Below are positions 1 through 7,061 of a stretch of 10,100 bases of DNA, one piece after another. Below the pieces are notes generated by a model. It did not search any database. It was not told where the DNA came from and saw only the letters and a program-made list of their open reading frames with translations. A program made the position numbers and the translations under genes. The stretch's first letter is position 1. Each line of letters opens with the position of its first letter. This stretch comes from Desulfovibrionales bacterium GWA2_65_9 (lineage in GTDB: Bacteria; Desulfobacterota; Desulfovibrionia; Desulfovibrionales; Desulfovibrionaceae). The stretch is taken from assembly GCA_001799475.1 (NCBI GenBank), contig MGTN01000006.1, forward strand, positions 1 through 10,100, read 5' to 3'.

Positions 1-67
1 GCCACCTCGCGAGAATTTTGGCAAGGGGGGGGCGGGGCCGATGAGGGGGTGTCGGGCGCATTTTCAG

Positions 68-96
68 TTGAAGCGCTGGCCTATCTGTCGTAGCGT
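68..96 (+). promoter_or_regulatory. Weak candidate sigma70-like promoter for the seven-gene operon
   Basis: A TTGAAG hexamer (68-73) is followed after exactly 17 bases by TAGCGT (91-96). It lies about 70 bases upstream of the first gene of the operon. The -35 match is fair but the -10 matches TATAAT at only three positions, so in GC-rich DNA this could be chance. The rest of 1-165 contains no convincing gene. It does hold two overlapping palindromes, TTGCGCAA (111-118) and AAACGTTT (117-124), and a run of eight T (122-129). Confidence 0.22.
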
Positions 97-153
97 TGGC
101 CTTGGGTTTCTTGCGCAAACGTTTTTTTTCTCGCGTGCTGGTGCATCCGGCCT

Positions 154-158
154 GGAGG
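154..158 (+). promoter_or_regulatory. Ribosome binding site that decides the start of the solute-binding protein
   Basis: GGAGG lies directly before three consecutive in-frame GTG codons at 160, 163 and 166. The spacing is only 1 base to the first GTG but 7 bases to the third, so 166 is the best initiation codon. Confidence 0.6.
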
Positions 159-165
159 GGTGGTG

Positions 166-1482
166 GTGAGCAACTCTCGTAGCGTGTGGATTTCTTCGGC
201 CAGCCCGGCGCTTCCGGCCTTGCTGCTCCTTTTGGCGCTTTCCCTGGCCCTTGGCGGCTGCGACTCCAAGGGCCAGAAGGTCGCCTTGGAGCGCCAGACC
301 CCGGGCGTCACGGACAAGGTCATTTCCCTGGGGTCCTCCCTGGCCTTGTCTGGGCACGCCAGCTACCTGGGCACCCAGACCCTGCGCGGCGCCCTGTCCT
401 ACCTCAAGCACATCAACGATCAGGGCGGGGTCTTTGGCCGCCGCATCGAGCTCACGGCCTATGACGACTCCTACGACCCGCCGAGATGTCTGGCCAACAC
501 CCAGAAGCTCATCGTGCAGGACCAGGTCTTCGCCCTGTTCTGCTATGTCGGCACACCCACCACGGTGAAGATCCTGCCCCTGGTGGAGGACGCGCGCATC
601 CCGCTGCTCGGCATGTTCACCGGGGCCAACGCCCTGCGCGAGCCCTTCAACCGCTACGTCATCAACATCCGCGCCTCCTACTATCAGGAGACGGCTGCGG
701 CGGTGCGCCACCTGGTCAAGGACCTGGGCCTCAAGCGCATTGCGGTGTTCTACCAGTACGATGCCTACGGATTCGACGGCCTGACCGGCACGGAGCTGGC
801 CCTGAAGGAGTTCGGCCTGGAACCCGTGGCGCGCGGCTTCTACGTGCGCGGCACCCAGGACGTGGCCGACGGCCTGACCAAGATCCAGAAATCCGGGGCC
901 GAGGCCGTTGTCATGATCGGCACCTACGACCCCTGCGCCAAGTTCATCCAGCTGGCTTCCGAGCGCAACTTCCAGCCCATCTTCCACACCGTGTCCTTTG
1001 TCGGCGCGGAGGAACTGGCCCGCCGCCTGGGCGACAACGCCGAACAGGTGGTGGTCATGTCCCAGGTGGTGCCCCCCTTCGAAGGGCCTGAAGCGCGCCA
1101 GCTTCTGGGCAGCGCCGAGGAGTACGTGCACCTGCTGGCCAAATACTTCCCCGACGACAAGCCCAACTCCGTCGGCCTGGAGGGGTACATCAACGCCCGC
1201 ATCCTGGTGGAGGGCCTGAAGCTGGCCGGGCGCGAGCTGACGCGCGAGAGCTTCATCAGCGCCATCGAGTCCATCCGCGACTACACGCTCGGGCCGGGCA
1301 CCGTGGTCTCCTTCGGGCCGGACAACCACCAGGGCATGGAGCGCGTGTATTTCACCCGGCTCACGGGCGGCCATTTCGTGCTCATCAGCGACTGGCCGGA
1401 GGTTCTGCGCGCCCTGGACGAGGTCCGGGCACGGGTGCAGGCCAAGCCTCAGCCCAATGCCCAGGCGGAGGCGCAGCCATGA
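166..1482 (+). CDS. ABC-type solute-binding lipoprotein, branched-chain amino acid/amide (Peripla_BP_6) type
   Basis: The protein has about 438 residues from GTG at 166. It starts with a hydrophobic signal segment ending in a lipobox (LGGC, lipidated Cys at residue 32), then the two-lobed periplasmic binding fold of the LivJ/LivK/AmiC family. Family features visible are the opening strand 'VISLGSSLALSG', 'GALSYLKHINDQGGVFGRRIEL' in the first lobe (given here only as a landmark near residues 80-100), and the 'KRIAVFYQYDAYGFDG' segment that opens the second lobe. Asp follows the lipid Cys; in E. coli this is an inner-membrane retention signal. The ligand cannot be told from sequence. The tail is rich in Ala, Gln and Pro. 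No permease or ATPase gene lies nearby; instead the stop codon overlaps the start of a histidine kinase (ATGA, 1479-1482). This suggests, by inference, that the protein presents its ligand to the kinase rather than to a transporter. The family call is secure and the sensory role is inferred. Confidence 0.9.
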   Translation: MSNSRSVWISSASPALPALLLLLALSLALGGCDSKGQKVALERQTPGVTDKVISLGSSLALSGHASYLGTQTLRGALSYLKHINDQGGVFGRRIELTAYDDSYDPPRCLANTQKLIVQDQVFALFCYVGTPTTVKILPLVEDARIPLLGMFTGANALREPFNRYVINIRASYYQETAAAVRHLVKDLGLKRIAVFYQYDAYGFDGLTGTELALKEFGLEPVARGFYVRGTQDVADGLTKIQKSGAEAVVMIGTYDPCAKFIQLASERNFQPIFHTVSFVGAEELARRLGDNAEQVVVMSQVVPPFEGPEARQLLGSAEEYVHLLAKYFPDDKPNSVGLEGYINARILVEGLKLAGRELTRESFISAIESIRDYTLGPGTVVSFGPDNHQGMERVYFTRLTGGHFVLISDWPEVLRALDEVRARVQAKPQPNAQAEAQP

Positions 1483-3473
1483 GCTATTTCAAGGACTCCC
1501 TCAAACGTTACGGGAGCTTGAGCCTGAAGAACAAGATCTTCAGCTCCATCCTCGTCGTGGTGCTGCTCATCAGCGTGGCCATCGCCTTTGTGGCCCGCTG
1601 GATTCTGGTGTCCTCGCTGACGGCGGAGCTGGAGATGCGCGGCAGCGCCGTGGCCCACTCCATCGCCGAGCGTGGCGGCACCTTCATGCTCGACAAGGAC
1701 TATCCCCAACTGCTCTCGCTGATCTTCGACGAGGCCCGGCTGCACGAGCGCAAGCACCTCATCTCCTACATCTTCATCACCGACCAGGGCGGCGAGGTGC
1801 TGGCCCACACCCTGACCAGGCCCTTCCCCAGCGAATTGCGCCTGGCCAACCAGGTGCCTCAGAACGAGAACCGCTCCTTGCGCCTGGTCAACGTGGAGAG
1901 CGAGTCCATCCACGACATCGCCGTGCCCATCAAGGAGGGCCTGTACCGCATCGGCACGGTGCACGTGGGCCTGTCCAAGAGCCACATCGACAGCCTCATC
2001 TCCAAGCTGCGCCTGACCTTCCTGGGCTTCATCTCGGCCATCATCGGCATCATTTTCTTCCTCAGCAACCGCATCACCCAGTACATCACCCGGCCCATCT
2101 CCAAGCTCACGCGCATCTCCGACGAGCTCTCGCGCGGGAATTTCGACATCTCGCTCGACTTCCAGGAGGACGACCAGAACTGGCGGCCCACGGAATGCCC
2201 GGCCTACGTGAACACCGAGATGCCCTGCTGGCACTTCGACCAGTCGGCCCGGCAGGCCGCCACCCACCGCACGTGCAAGAACTGCGTGTTCTACCGCAAG
2301 CGCAGCGGCGACGAGGTGGTGCAGCTGGGCGACAGCTTCCGCAACATGGTCTGGAGCATCAAGCTCTACCGCAGGCGCCTGCGCGAGAGCGAGGAGAAGT
2401 ACCGCTCGCTGTTCGACTCCGGCCCGGACCCGGTGTTCGTGGTGGACTGCGAGAATTTCCACATCGCCGACGCCAACCCGCGCGCCCAGGAGCTCTACGG
2501 CTACGAGAAGGAGGAACTGCTGGGCATGTCCTACCTGGCCCTGGGGCCGGAGAACCGCAGCGACTGCCTGATCACCTACGAGGGCCGGGGCGGCGGCACG
2601 GGCTGCCTGTACCACCCCAAGGTGCTGCACTACAAAAAGGGCACCAAGCCCTTCTACGTCAACGTCCACGCCTGCCCCATCTCCTACAAGGGCCGGCATG
2701 CCATCATCATCGCCGTCACCGACATCACGGAGATGATCGAGAAGGACGCCCAGGTCATCCAGGCGGGCAAGATGAAGTCGCTGGGCGAGATGAGCGCGGG
2801 CATCGCCCACGAGCTGAACCAGCCGCTCAATGCCATCAAGATGGGCAGCGAGTTTTTGGCCCTCATGGAGGAGCAGGGGCGCACGGCCTCGCCTGAGCAG
2901 TTCCATCAGGTGGTGGTGGAGATCAGCGCCCAGGTGGACCGCGCGGCCGAGATCATCAACACGCTGCGGGCCTTTGGCCGCAAGGCCGAGATGCTCAAAG
3001 AGCGCATCGACGTGAACAAGCCCATCGGCAGCGTGCTGACCATCGTGCGCCGCCAGTTCGAGCTGGACAACATCCGCTTCAACCTCGACCTGGGCCAGAA
3101 TCTGCCGCCCATCCTGGCCCAGGACAACCGCCTGCAGCAGGTCTTCTTCAACCTGCTGACCAACGCCCGCGACGCCATCAACGACGCCAGCCAGGCCTCG
3201 GACATGGACGCCCGCCGCTCCATCGGCATCCGCACCAGCGCCGAGGCCGGGGGCGTGGGCGTGGACATCTCCGACACCGGCGTCGGCATTCCCGACGACG
3301 TGCTCGACAAGATCTTCGAGCCCTTCTTCACCACCAAGGAAACCGGTCAGGGCATGGGCCTGGGGCTGGCCATCACTTACGGAATCGTGCGGGACTACGG
3401 CGGCCAGATTCGCATCGACAGCGAGCCTGGGCGGGGCACCACCTTCCACCTGTTCTTCCCGCAGACGCATTAA
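1479..3473 (+). CDS. Membrane sensor histidine kinase: periplasmic sensor, HAMP with Cys insertion, PAS, HisKA, HATPase_c
   Basis: The protein has 664 residues. It has a transmembrane helix at about 21-42, a periplasmic region of about 135 residues (43-178, probably a Cache-like fold), a second helix at about 180-196, and HAMP helix 1 at about 197-220. An insertion with four cysteines (C240, C250, C266, C269) follows, and HAMP helix 2 resumes at about 278-300. Next come a PAS domain (about 303-418), a HisKA domain with phospho-acceptor His444 in 'GIAHELNQPLNAI', and an HATPase_c domain. That domain shows the N box (N558, N562), G1 box 'DTGVGI' (599-604), F box 'EPFFTT' and G2 box 'GQGMGLGLA', so the kinase should be active. 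The sequence resembles the ZraS/DctB/NtrB group of kinases. A GGAGG ribosome binding site (1467-1471) sits 7 bases before ATG. The start overlaps the solute-binding gene by four bases, pointing to translational coupling. A response regulator gene follows after 16 bases and is the likely phosphotransfer partner. Confidence 0.93.
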   Translation: MSYFKDSLKRYGSLSLKNKIFSSILVVVLLISVAIAFVARWILVSSLTAELEMRGSAVAHSIAERGGTFMLDKDYPQLLSLIFDEARLHERKHLISYIFITDQGGEVLAHTLTRPFPSELRLANQVPQNENRSLRLVNVESESIHDIAVPIKEGLYRIGTVHVGLSKSHIDSLISKLRLTFLGFISAIIGIIFFLSNRITQYITRPISKLTRISDELSRGNFDISLDFQEDDQNWRPTECPAYVNTEMPCWHFDQSARQAATHRTCKNCVFYRKRSGDEVVQLGDSFRNMVWSIKLYRRRLRESEEKYRSLFDSGPDPVFVVDCENFHIADANPRAQELYGYEKEELLGMSYLALGPENRSDCLITYEGRGGGTGCLYHPKVLHYKKGTKPFYVNVHACPISYKGRHAIIIAVTDITEMIEKDAQVIQAGKMKSLGEMSAGIAHELNQPLNAIKMGSEFLALMEEQGRTASPEQFHQVVVEISAQVDRAAEIINTLRAFGRKAEMLKERIDVNKPIGSVLTIVRRQFELDNIRFNLDLGQNLPPILAQDNRLQQVFFNLLTNARDAINDASQASDMDARRSIGIRTSAEAGGVGVDISDTGVGIPDDVLDKIFEPFFTTKETGQGMGLGLAITYGIVRDYGGQIRIDSEPGRGTTFHLFFPQTH

Positions 3474-3489
3474 CGACAGGAGTGTTTTC

Positions 3490-4206
3490 GTGGAGAGAAA
3501 GATTCTCGTCATCGACGATGAGCAGCCGACGCTGAACATGTTCCGGCTGCTCCTGGCGGCCTACGGATATGAGATCATCACCGCGGCCAACGGGGCCGAG
3601 GGTCTGGAGGCCTTCGAGCGCGAGCGGCCCGGCGTGGTTTTGACGGACATCAAGATGCCGGTCATGGACGGCATCGAGGTCCTAAAGCGCATCAAGGAGA
3701 TCGACCCCCACGCCGAGGTCATCGTCATCACCGGCCACGGCGACATGGATCTGGCCATCCGCGCGCTCAATCTCGACGCCACGGACTTCATCAACAAGCC
3801 CGTGCAGCGCGTGGCCCTGAGCCAGGCCCTCAAGCGCGCCGAGGAGCGCATCGCCATAGCCAAGAGCAAGGCCGAGGAGATCAGCGTGGAGGACGTGGAC
3901 GGCGCCGCCATCCTGACCATCCGGGGCAGCGTCACCGCACGCAGCGAGCCCTTCCTGGCCCGGGCCATGGAGCGCGCCCGCGAGCTGGAGCGGCCGCGCA
4001 TCATCCTGCACTTCGACGAGTCCGCCTCCACCAATGGCGCGGGCCTGGCGCTTCTGACCCAGCTTCTGCTGGAGGCGCGGGAGCGCGGCGAGCGGGTCTG
4101 CATCGCCGGGTTGTCCGAGAACTTCCGCAAGGTCTTCGAGATCGTGGGCATCGCCAAGCTGGTGGTGATCTACGAGTCCGACGCCGCAGCCCTGGCCGCG
4201 CCCTGA
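3490..4206 (+). CDS. Response regulator: receiver domain fused to a STAS-like domain
   Basis: The protein has 238 residues from a GTG start, with AGGAG (3478-3482) placed 7 bases upstream. The receiver domain (about 3-122) is intact: acidic pair D9/D10, phospho-acceptor D53 in 'LTDIKMPVMDG', T81 and K103. After a short linker the C-terminal part (about 132-235) has the length, alternating strands and helices, and terminal pattern ('RVCIAGLSENFRKVFEIVGI') of a STAS domain, the fold of SpoIIAA-type anti-sigma antagonists. At the position of the usual Asp-Ser-Ser-Gly the protein reads Asn-Gly-Ala-Gly (residues 182-185), so the phosphorylated serine of classical antagonists is missing. There is no DNA-binding or cyclic-di-GMP domain, so output is probably by protein-protein contact. 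It directly follows the kinase and is very likely phosphorylated by it. The receiver call is certain; the STAS call is strong but was made by eye. Confidence 0.88.
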   Translation: MERKILVIDDEQPTLNMFRLLLAAYGYEIITAANGAEGLEAFERERPGVVLTDIKMPVMDGIEVLKRIKEIDPHAEVIVITGHGDMDLAIRALNLDATDFINKPVQRVALSQALKRAEERIAIAKSKAEEISVEDVDGAAILTIRGSVTARSEPFLARAMERARELERPRIILHFDESASTNGAGLALLTQLLLEARERGERVCIAGLSENFRKVFEIVGIAKLVVIYESDAAALAAP

Positions 4207-4223
4207 TAAGCAAGGAGACGCCC

Positions 4224-4778
4224 ATGAGACCGTTCATCAAGCCCACCCTGCTCAGCATTCTGCTCCTGCTTCTGCTGGCTGGCCAGGCCCTTGCCGCCGC
4301 CGCGCTCCCCGCGCCCGGCCAGACCCTGCCTACCTTGAGCCTGAAGGTCCCGGTCTTTGGCCAGGACGCGAGTGAGCTCGGCGTGGCCGGGAAGAAGACC
4401 TTCCGTTTGCAGGACGTGAAGGCCAAGGTCATCGTCCTTGAGGTCATCGGCGTCTACTGCAACGAATGCGCGAAGCAGGTGTCTTCCTTCAACACCCTCT
4501 ACGCGCGCCTGGCCCGGCGCATGCAAGCCGGAGAGGTGCGCATGTTCGGCCTGGCCGCTGGCGGCACGGACCTGGAAGTGGAGGGCCTGCGCAAGACCGG
4601 CATCTACAAGTACCCCCTCGTGGCCGACGAGAAGTATAAGAACCACAAGCTCCTGCGTGAGCCGAAGACGCCCTTTACCATGCTCGTGACCCCGGCCGGG
4701 AAGGTGCTCTACACCCACCTCGGCATCGATGACGACATCGAGGGCCTGCTCGCGCGCATCAAGGAGGAGCTCAAGTAG
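4224..4778 (+). CDS. Periplasmic thioredoxin-like (TlpA/redoxin-type) protein with CNEC motif
   Basis: The protein has 184 residues, with AAGGAG (4212-4217) 6 bases before ATG. An N-terminal signal peptide has a long Leu run (9-18) and a likely cleavage after an Ala-x-Ala type site at about 22-25. The rest fits a thioredoxin fold: the strand 'KVIVLEVIGVYC', the redox pair C79-x-x-C82 (CNEC), a helix, then 'VRMFGLAAGG', and a cis-proline at P150 in 'KTPFTMLVTP' followed by 'GKVLYTHLG'. Classical members have Pro in the active-site motif; here it is Asn-Glu, which should change the redox potential. It is expected to act on thiols or disulfides in the periplasm. It lies 17 bases after the response regulator and one base before the GAF-rhodanese gene. 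With the MauE-like gene downstream it recalls the MauD/MauE pair of methylamine dehydrogenase maturation, but its target here is unknown. Confidence 0.82.
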   Translation: MRPFIKPTLLSILLLLLLAGQALAAAALPAPGQTLPTLSLKVPVFGQDASELGVAGKKTFRLQDVKAKVIVLEVIGVYCNECAKQVSSFNTLYARLARRMQAGEVRMFGLAAGGTDLEVEGLRKTGIYKYPLVADEKYKNHKLLREPKTPFTMLVTPAGKVLYTHLGIDDDIEGLLARIKEELK

Positions 4779-4779
4779 C

Positions 4780-6585
4780 ATGGACACGGCCGCAGGCCAT
4801 CTTGCAGCGGGCCCGGATACGGGGCAGGCCCTGCGCCTGGAGCTTGAGCGCAAGCGCCTGAGTTTGCGCGTGCTGTTGGAGACGGCCCAGGAACTTTCGG
4901 GCATCCTCCAGCCGCGCAAGATCATGGAGACCTTCCTGCTCACGGCCATGGGCCCCATCGGGGCCATGGGCGGGGTGGCGGTGCTGGCCCGTCCGGCGTC
5001 CTGCGAGGGCATGGTCCTGTCGCGCGGGCTGCCGGCCCGCGAGGCCGAGGCCCTGGAGCAGCATCTGCCCGACATCTGCGACGCCTATTTTCCCTACCGC
5101 GACCTGGACGGCGACTTCCCGTCCTCCAAGATCCGCGCCATCCGGCGCGACCAGGCCGGGGGCGACAGCCTGCTGCCAAGGGGCATGGACATCCTGCTCT
5201 GCTTCAGCGTGGACGATGAACACTGCGGGCTCTTGGCCCTGGGGCCGCTTTTGGCCGGGACCAATGCCGACGCTGGGCCGGATGCCGACCTGGGGACAGG
5301 TCTGGACGGCGCCCTGGACGAGGATGCGTCAAACCTGCTGCACAGCCTGCTGCATCTGCTCATCGGAGCCCTGCGCGGGGCCTTGGCCGTGAACAGCATC
5401 CGCCAGCTCAGCGTGGACCTGGGCCGCAAGAACGACCGCCTGACCGAGGCCCTGGCCTCCTCCCAGACCGTCCAGCGCGGCCTGGACCGCCGGGTGCACC
5501 AGCTGGCGGCCATCAACGAACTGGCCGAGGAGATGGCGCACCTGCACGAGGTCCAGGGCATCCTGGACAGCTTCCTCTTGACCATGCTCGGGGCCTTCAG
5601 CGTGAGTTGCGGGCTGGCGCTGGTGCTGGACCGCGCCAAGCGCTGCGTGGACCTGGCCGTCCGGGGCGCACCGGACACCGGGCTCTCCAGCTACGGCACG
5701 GCGGATGTGCTGGTCTACAAGGCCTTCACCGCCTCCGGCGCGCGCAGCGTGGACCCGCTCACGGTTGAGCCGGTCAGTGATCCGGCTACTGCCCTGGCGG
5801 GCTGCGGTCTGCCCTTTGAGGGCCGCTGCGCCATGTATTTCGCCCTGGACCGCGACGTGCAAGGCGTGCTGGTCCTGGGCGAGACCCTTTCCGGCGAGGC
5901 GCTGGAGGACGAGGACGCCCAGATGCTGCGGGCCCAGGTGGGCACGCTCCTGGGCTACGTCCAGGGTGCGCGGCACCTGGCCATCATCACCGCGCTGAAC
6001 GACGACCTTCAGCGTCAGAATGAAGAACTCACGCGCACCGTGACCGAACTCACCGAGGCCCGGCAGACCATCGACCTCCTGGAGCGCGCCGGAGAGCGCG
6101 TGCGCTCCTTCCTGCATGCCGAAGGCCTGCGCTCACGGCGCTTCTCCTGGATGGACTGTGGGATCATTCTCGTGGCGGCCATGCTCTTGGGCTTTCTGTT
6201 CAACCTGGCCAGTCCGAACGGCGTGCCCCTGGTGCCCGAGCACCTGAGGCGGCTCCCGGCCCAGACCGTCACCGCCCAGAAGGCCAGGGAGCTGCAGCAG
6301 AGCGAGGGCGCGCTCATTGTGGACGCGCGGCCCCAGGCCTTTTTCGACCAGCAGCATGTGCGGGGTGCGGCGAATCTGACCCCGGCCCTGTTCGACATGA
6401 TGTACCTGATGCGCTTCGCCCAGGTGCCTTTGTCCACGCCGCTCATCGTCTACGGCGGCAACATCAGCCGCCGCTGGGACGAGGATGTTGCGGCAAGGCT
6501 TGCGGCGCGCGAGCACGAGCGCGTGCTGGTGCTGGAAGACGGGCTCCCGGCCTGGGTCGCCAGGGGCTATCCGGTGGAACCATGA
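4780..6585 (+). CDS. GAF-GAF-transmembrane-rhodanese-like fusion protein (catalytic Cys absent)
   Basis: The protein has 601 residues from ATG at 4780. The ribosome binding site GGAGG (4763-4767) lies inside the 3' end of the preceding gene. An in-frame GTG/ATG further upstream only reads the preceding gene in the wrong frame. The layout is a helical lead-in (about 16-45), a GAF-like domain (about 45-205), a coiled coil (about 205-240), a second GAF-like domain (about 240-400), a second coiled coil (about 404-440), one transmembrane helix (about 458-478) and a rhodanese-like domain (about 497-600). There is no signal peptide, so the GAF part should be cytoplasmic and the rhodanese part periplasmic. 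The rhodanese fold shows 'IVDARPQAFFDQQHVRGA' and the ending 'VLEDGLPAWVARGYPVE', but the active-site loop reads 'VYGGNISRRW': Gly559 replaces the sulfur-carrying Cys. Sulfurtransferase activity is therefore not expected, and a sensing or binding role is more likely. No enzymatic output domain is fused. The GAF calls rest on overall pattern and are less sure than the rhodanese call. Confidence 0.8.
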   Translation: MDTAAGHLAAGPDTGQALRLELERKRLSLRVLLETAQELSGILQPRKIMETFLLTAMGPIGAMGGVAVLARPASCEGMVLSRGLPAREAEALEQHLPDICDAYFPYRDLDGDFPSSKIRAIRRDQAGGDSLLPRGMDILLCFSVDDEHCGLLALGPLLAGTNADAGPDADLGTGLDGALDEDASNLLHSLLHLLIGALRGALAVNSIRQLSVDLGRKNDRLTEALASSQTVQRGLDRRVHQLAAINELAEEMAHLHEVQGILDSFLLTMLGAFSVSCGLALVLDRAKRCVDLAVRGAPDTGLSSYGTADVLVYKAFTASGARSVDPLTVEPVSDPATALAGCGLPFEGRCAMYFALDRDVQGVLVLGETLSGEALEDEDAQMLRAQVGTLLGYVQGARHLAIITALNDDLQRQNEELTRTVTELTEARQTIDLLERAGERVRSFLHAEGLRSRRFSWMDCGIILVAAMLLGFLFNLASPNGVPLVPEHLRRLPAQTVTAQKARELQQSEGALIVDARPQAFFDQQHVRGAANLTPALFDMMYLMRFAQVPLSTPLIVYGGNISRRWDEDVAARLAAREHERVLVLEDGLPAWVARGYPVEP

Positions 6586-7061
6586 GGAAGAATATCTGGC
6601 GCGACGTGTTGGGCCGCTGGCTGGCCCTGGCCTTCCGGCTCTATCTGGGCGGGGTCTTTGTCTACGCCAGCGTCTACAAGATCGGCTACGCCGCGGAGTT
6701 TGCCGAGACCATCGCCAGCTACCAGATCGTGCCCGCCCTGGCGGTGAACGCCGTGGCCCTGGTCCTGCCCTGGCTGGAGCTCATTTGCGGGGCCCTGCTG
6801 GTGGCCGGGGTGCGCGTGCGCACGGTGAGCGCCATGCTGGGCGCGCTGCTCGTGGTCTTCTGCCTGGCCGTCGCCGTGAACCTGCTGCGCGAGACGCCCA
6901 TCGACTGCGGTTGCTTCCACACCCTGGACGAGCGCATGACCTGGATGACCCTGGTGCGCGATCTGACCTGGCTTGGCATGGCCATCCACGTGTTTTTCTT
7001 CGATTCCCCACTGGCGCTGGAACGCCGTTTCCCGAGCACACTCAAGGAGATTGAGACGTGA
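6582..7061 (+). CDS. MauE/DoxX-family integral membrane protein
   Basis: The protein has 159 residues with four predicted transmembrane helices (about 12-33, 50-76, 80-102 and 122-140). Family features are 'FVYASVYKI' at the end of helix 1, the Pro-Trp-Leu-Glu of helix 2 ('LPWLELICGALL'), and the 'DCGCF' motif with C109 and C111 after helix 3. MauE-like proteins are thought to move reducing or oxidising equivalents across the membrane together with thioredoxin-like partners such as MauD. A candidate partner, the CNEC thioredoxin-like protein, is two genes upstream. The start overlaps the stop of the GAF-rhodanese gene by four bases (ATGA, 6582-6585), and only a weak GGTGGA precedes it, so translation is probably coupled. 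There are no methylamine dehydrogenase genes in the window, so a mau function is not implied. The family call is good; the substrate is unknown. Confidence 0.85.
   Translation: MRKNIWRDVLGRWLALAFRLYLGGVFVYASVYKIGYAAEFAETIASYQIVPALAVNAVALVLPWLELICGALLVAGVRVRTVSAMLGALLVVFCLAVAVNLLRETPIDCGCFHTLDERMTWMTLVRDLTWLGMAIHVFFFDSPLALERRFPSTLKEIET

Noticed and set aside
64..1374. Long open frame on the minus strand opposite the solute-binding protein gene
   Set aside because: It has no recognisable domain, is rich in Gly, Ala, His and Val, and mirrors the codon bias of the real gene. This is a typical antisense shadow in GC-rich DNA.
1449..3539. 696-codon open frame on the minus strand opposite the histidine kinase
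   Set aside because: The plus-strand frame encodes a complete kinase with all catalytic motifs. The antisense product has no known motif and only reflects third-position GC bias.
4729..4779. In-frame upstream extension of the GAF-rhodanese protein
   Set aside because: The extra 17 residues are Ser/Arg-rich and lie inside the thioredoxin-like gene in another frame. The ATG at 4780 has a GGAGG site upstream and abuts the preceding stop.
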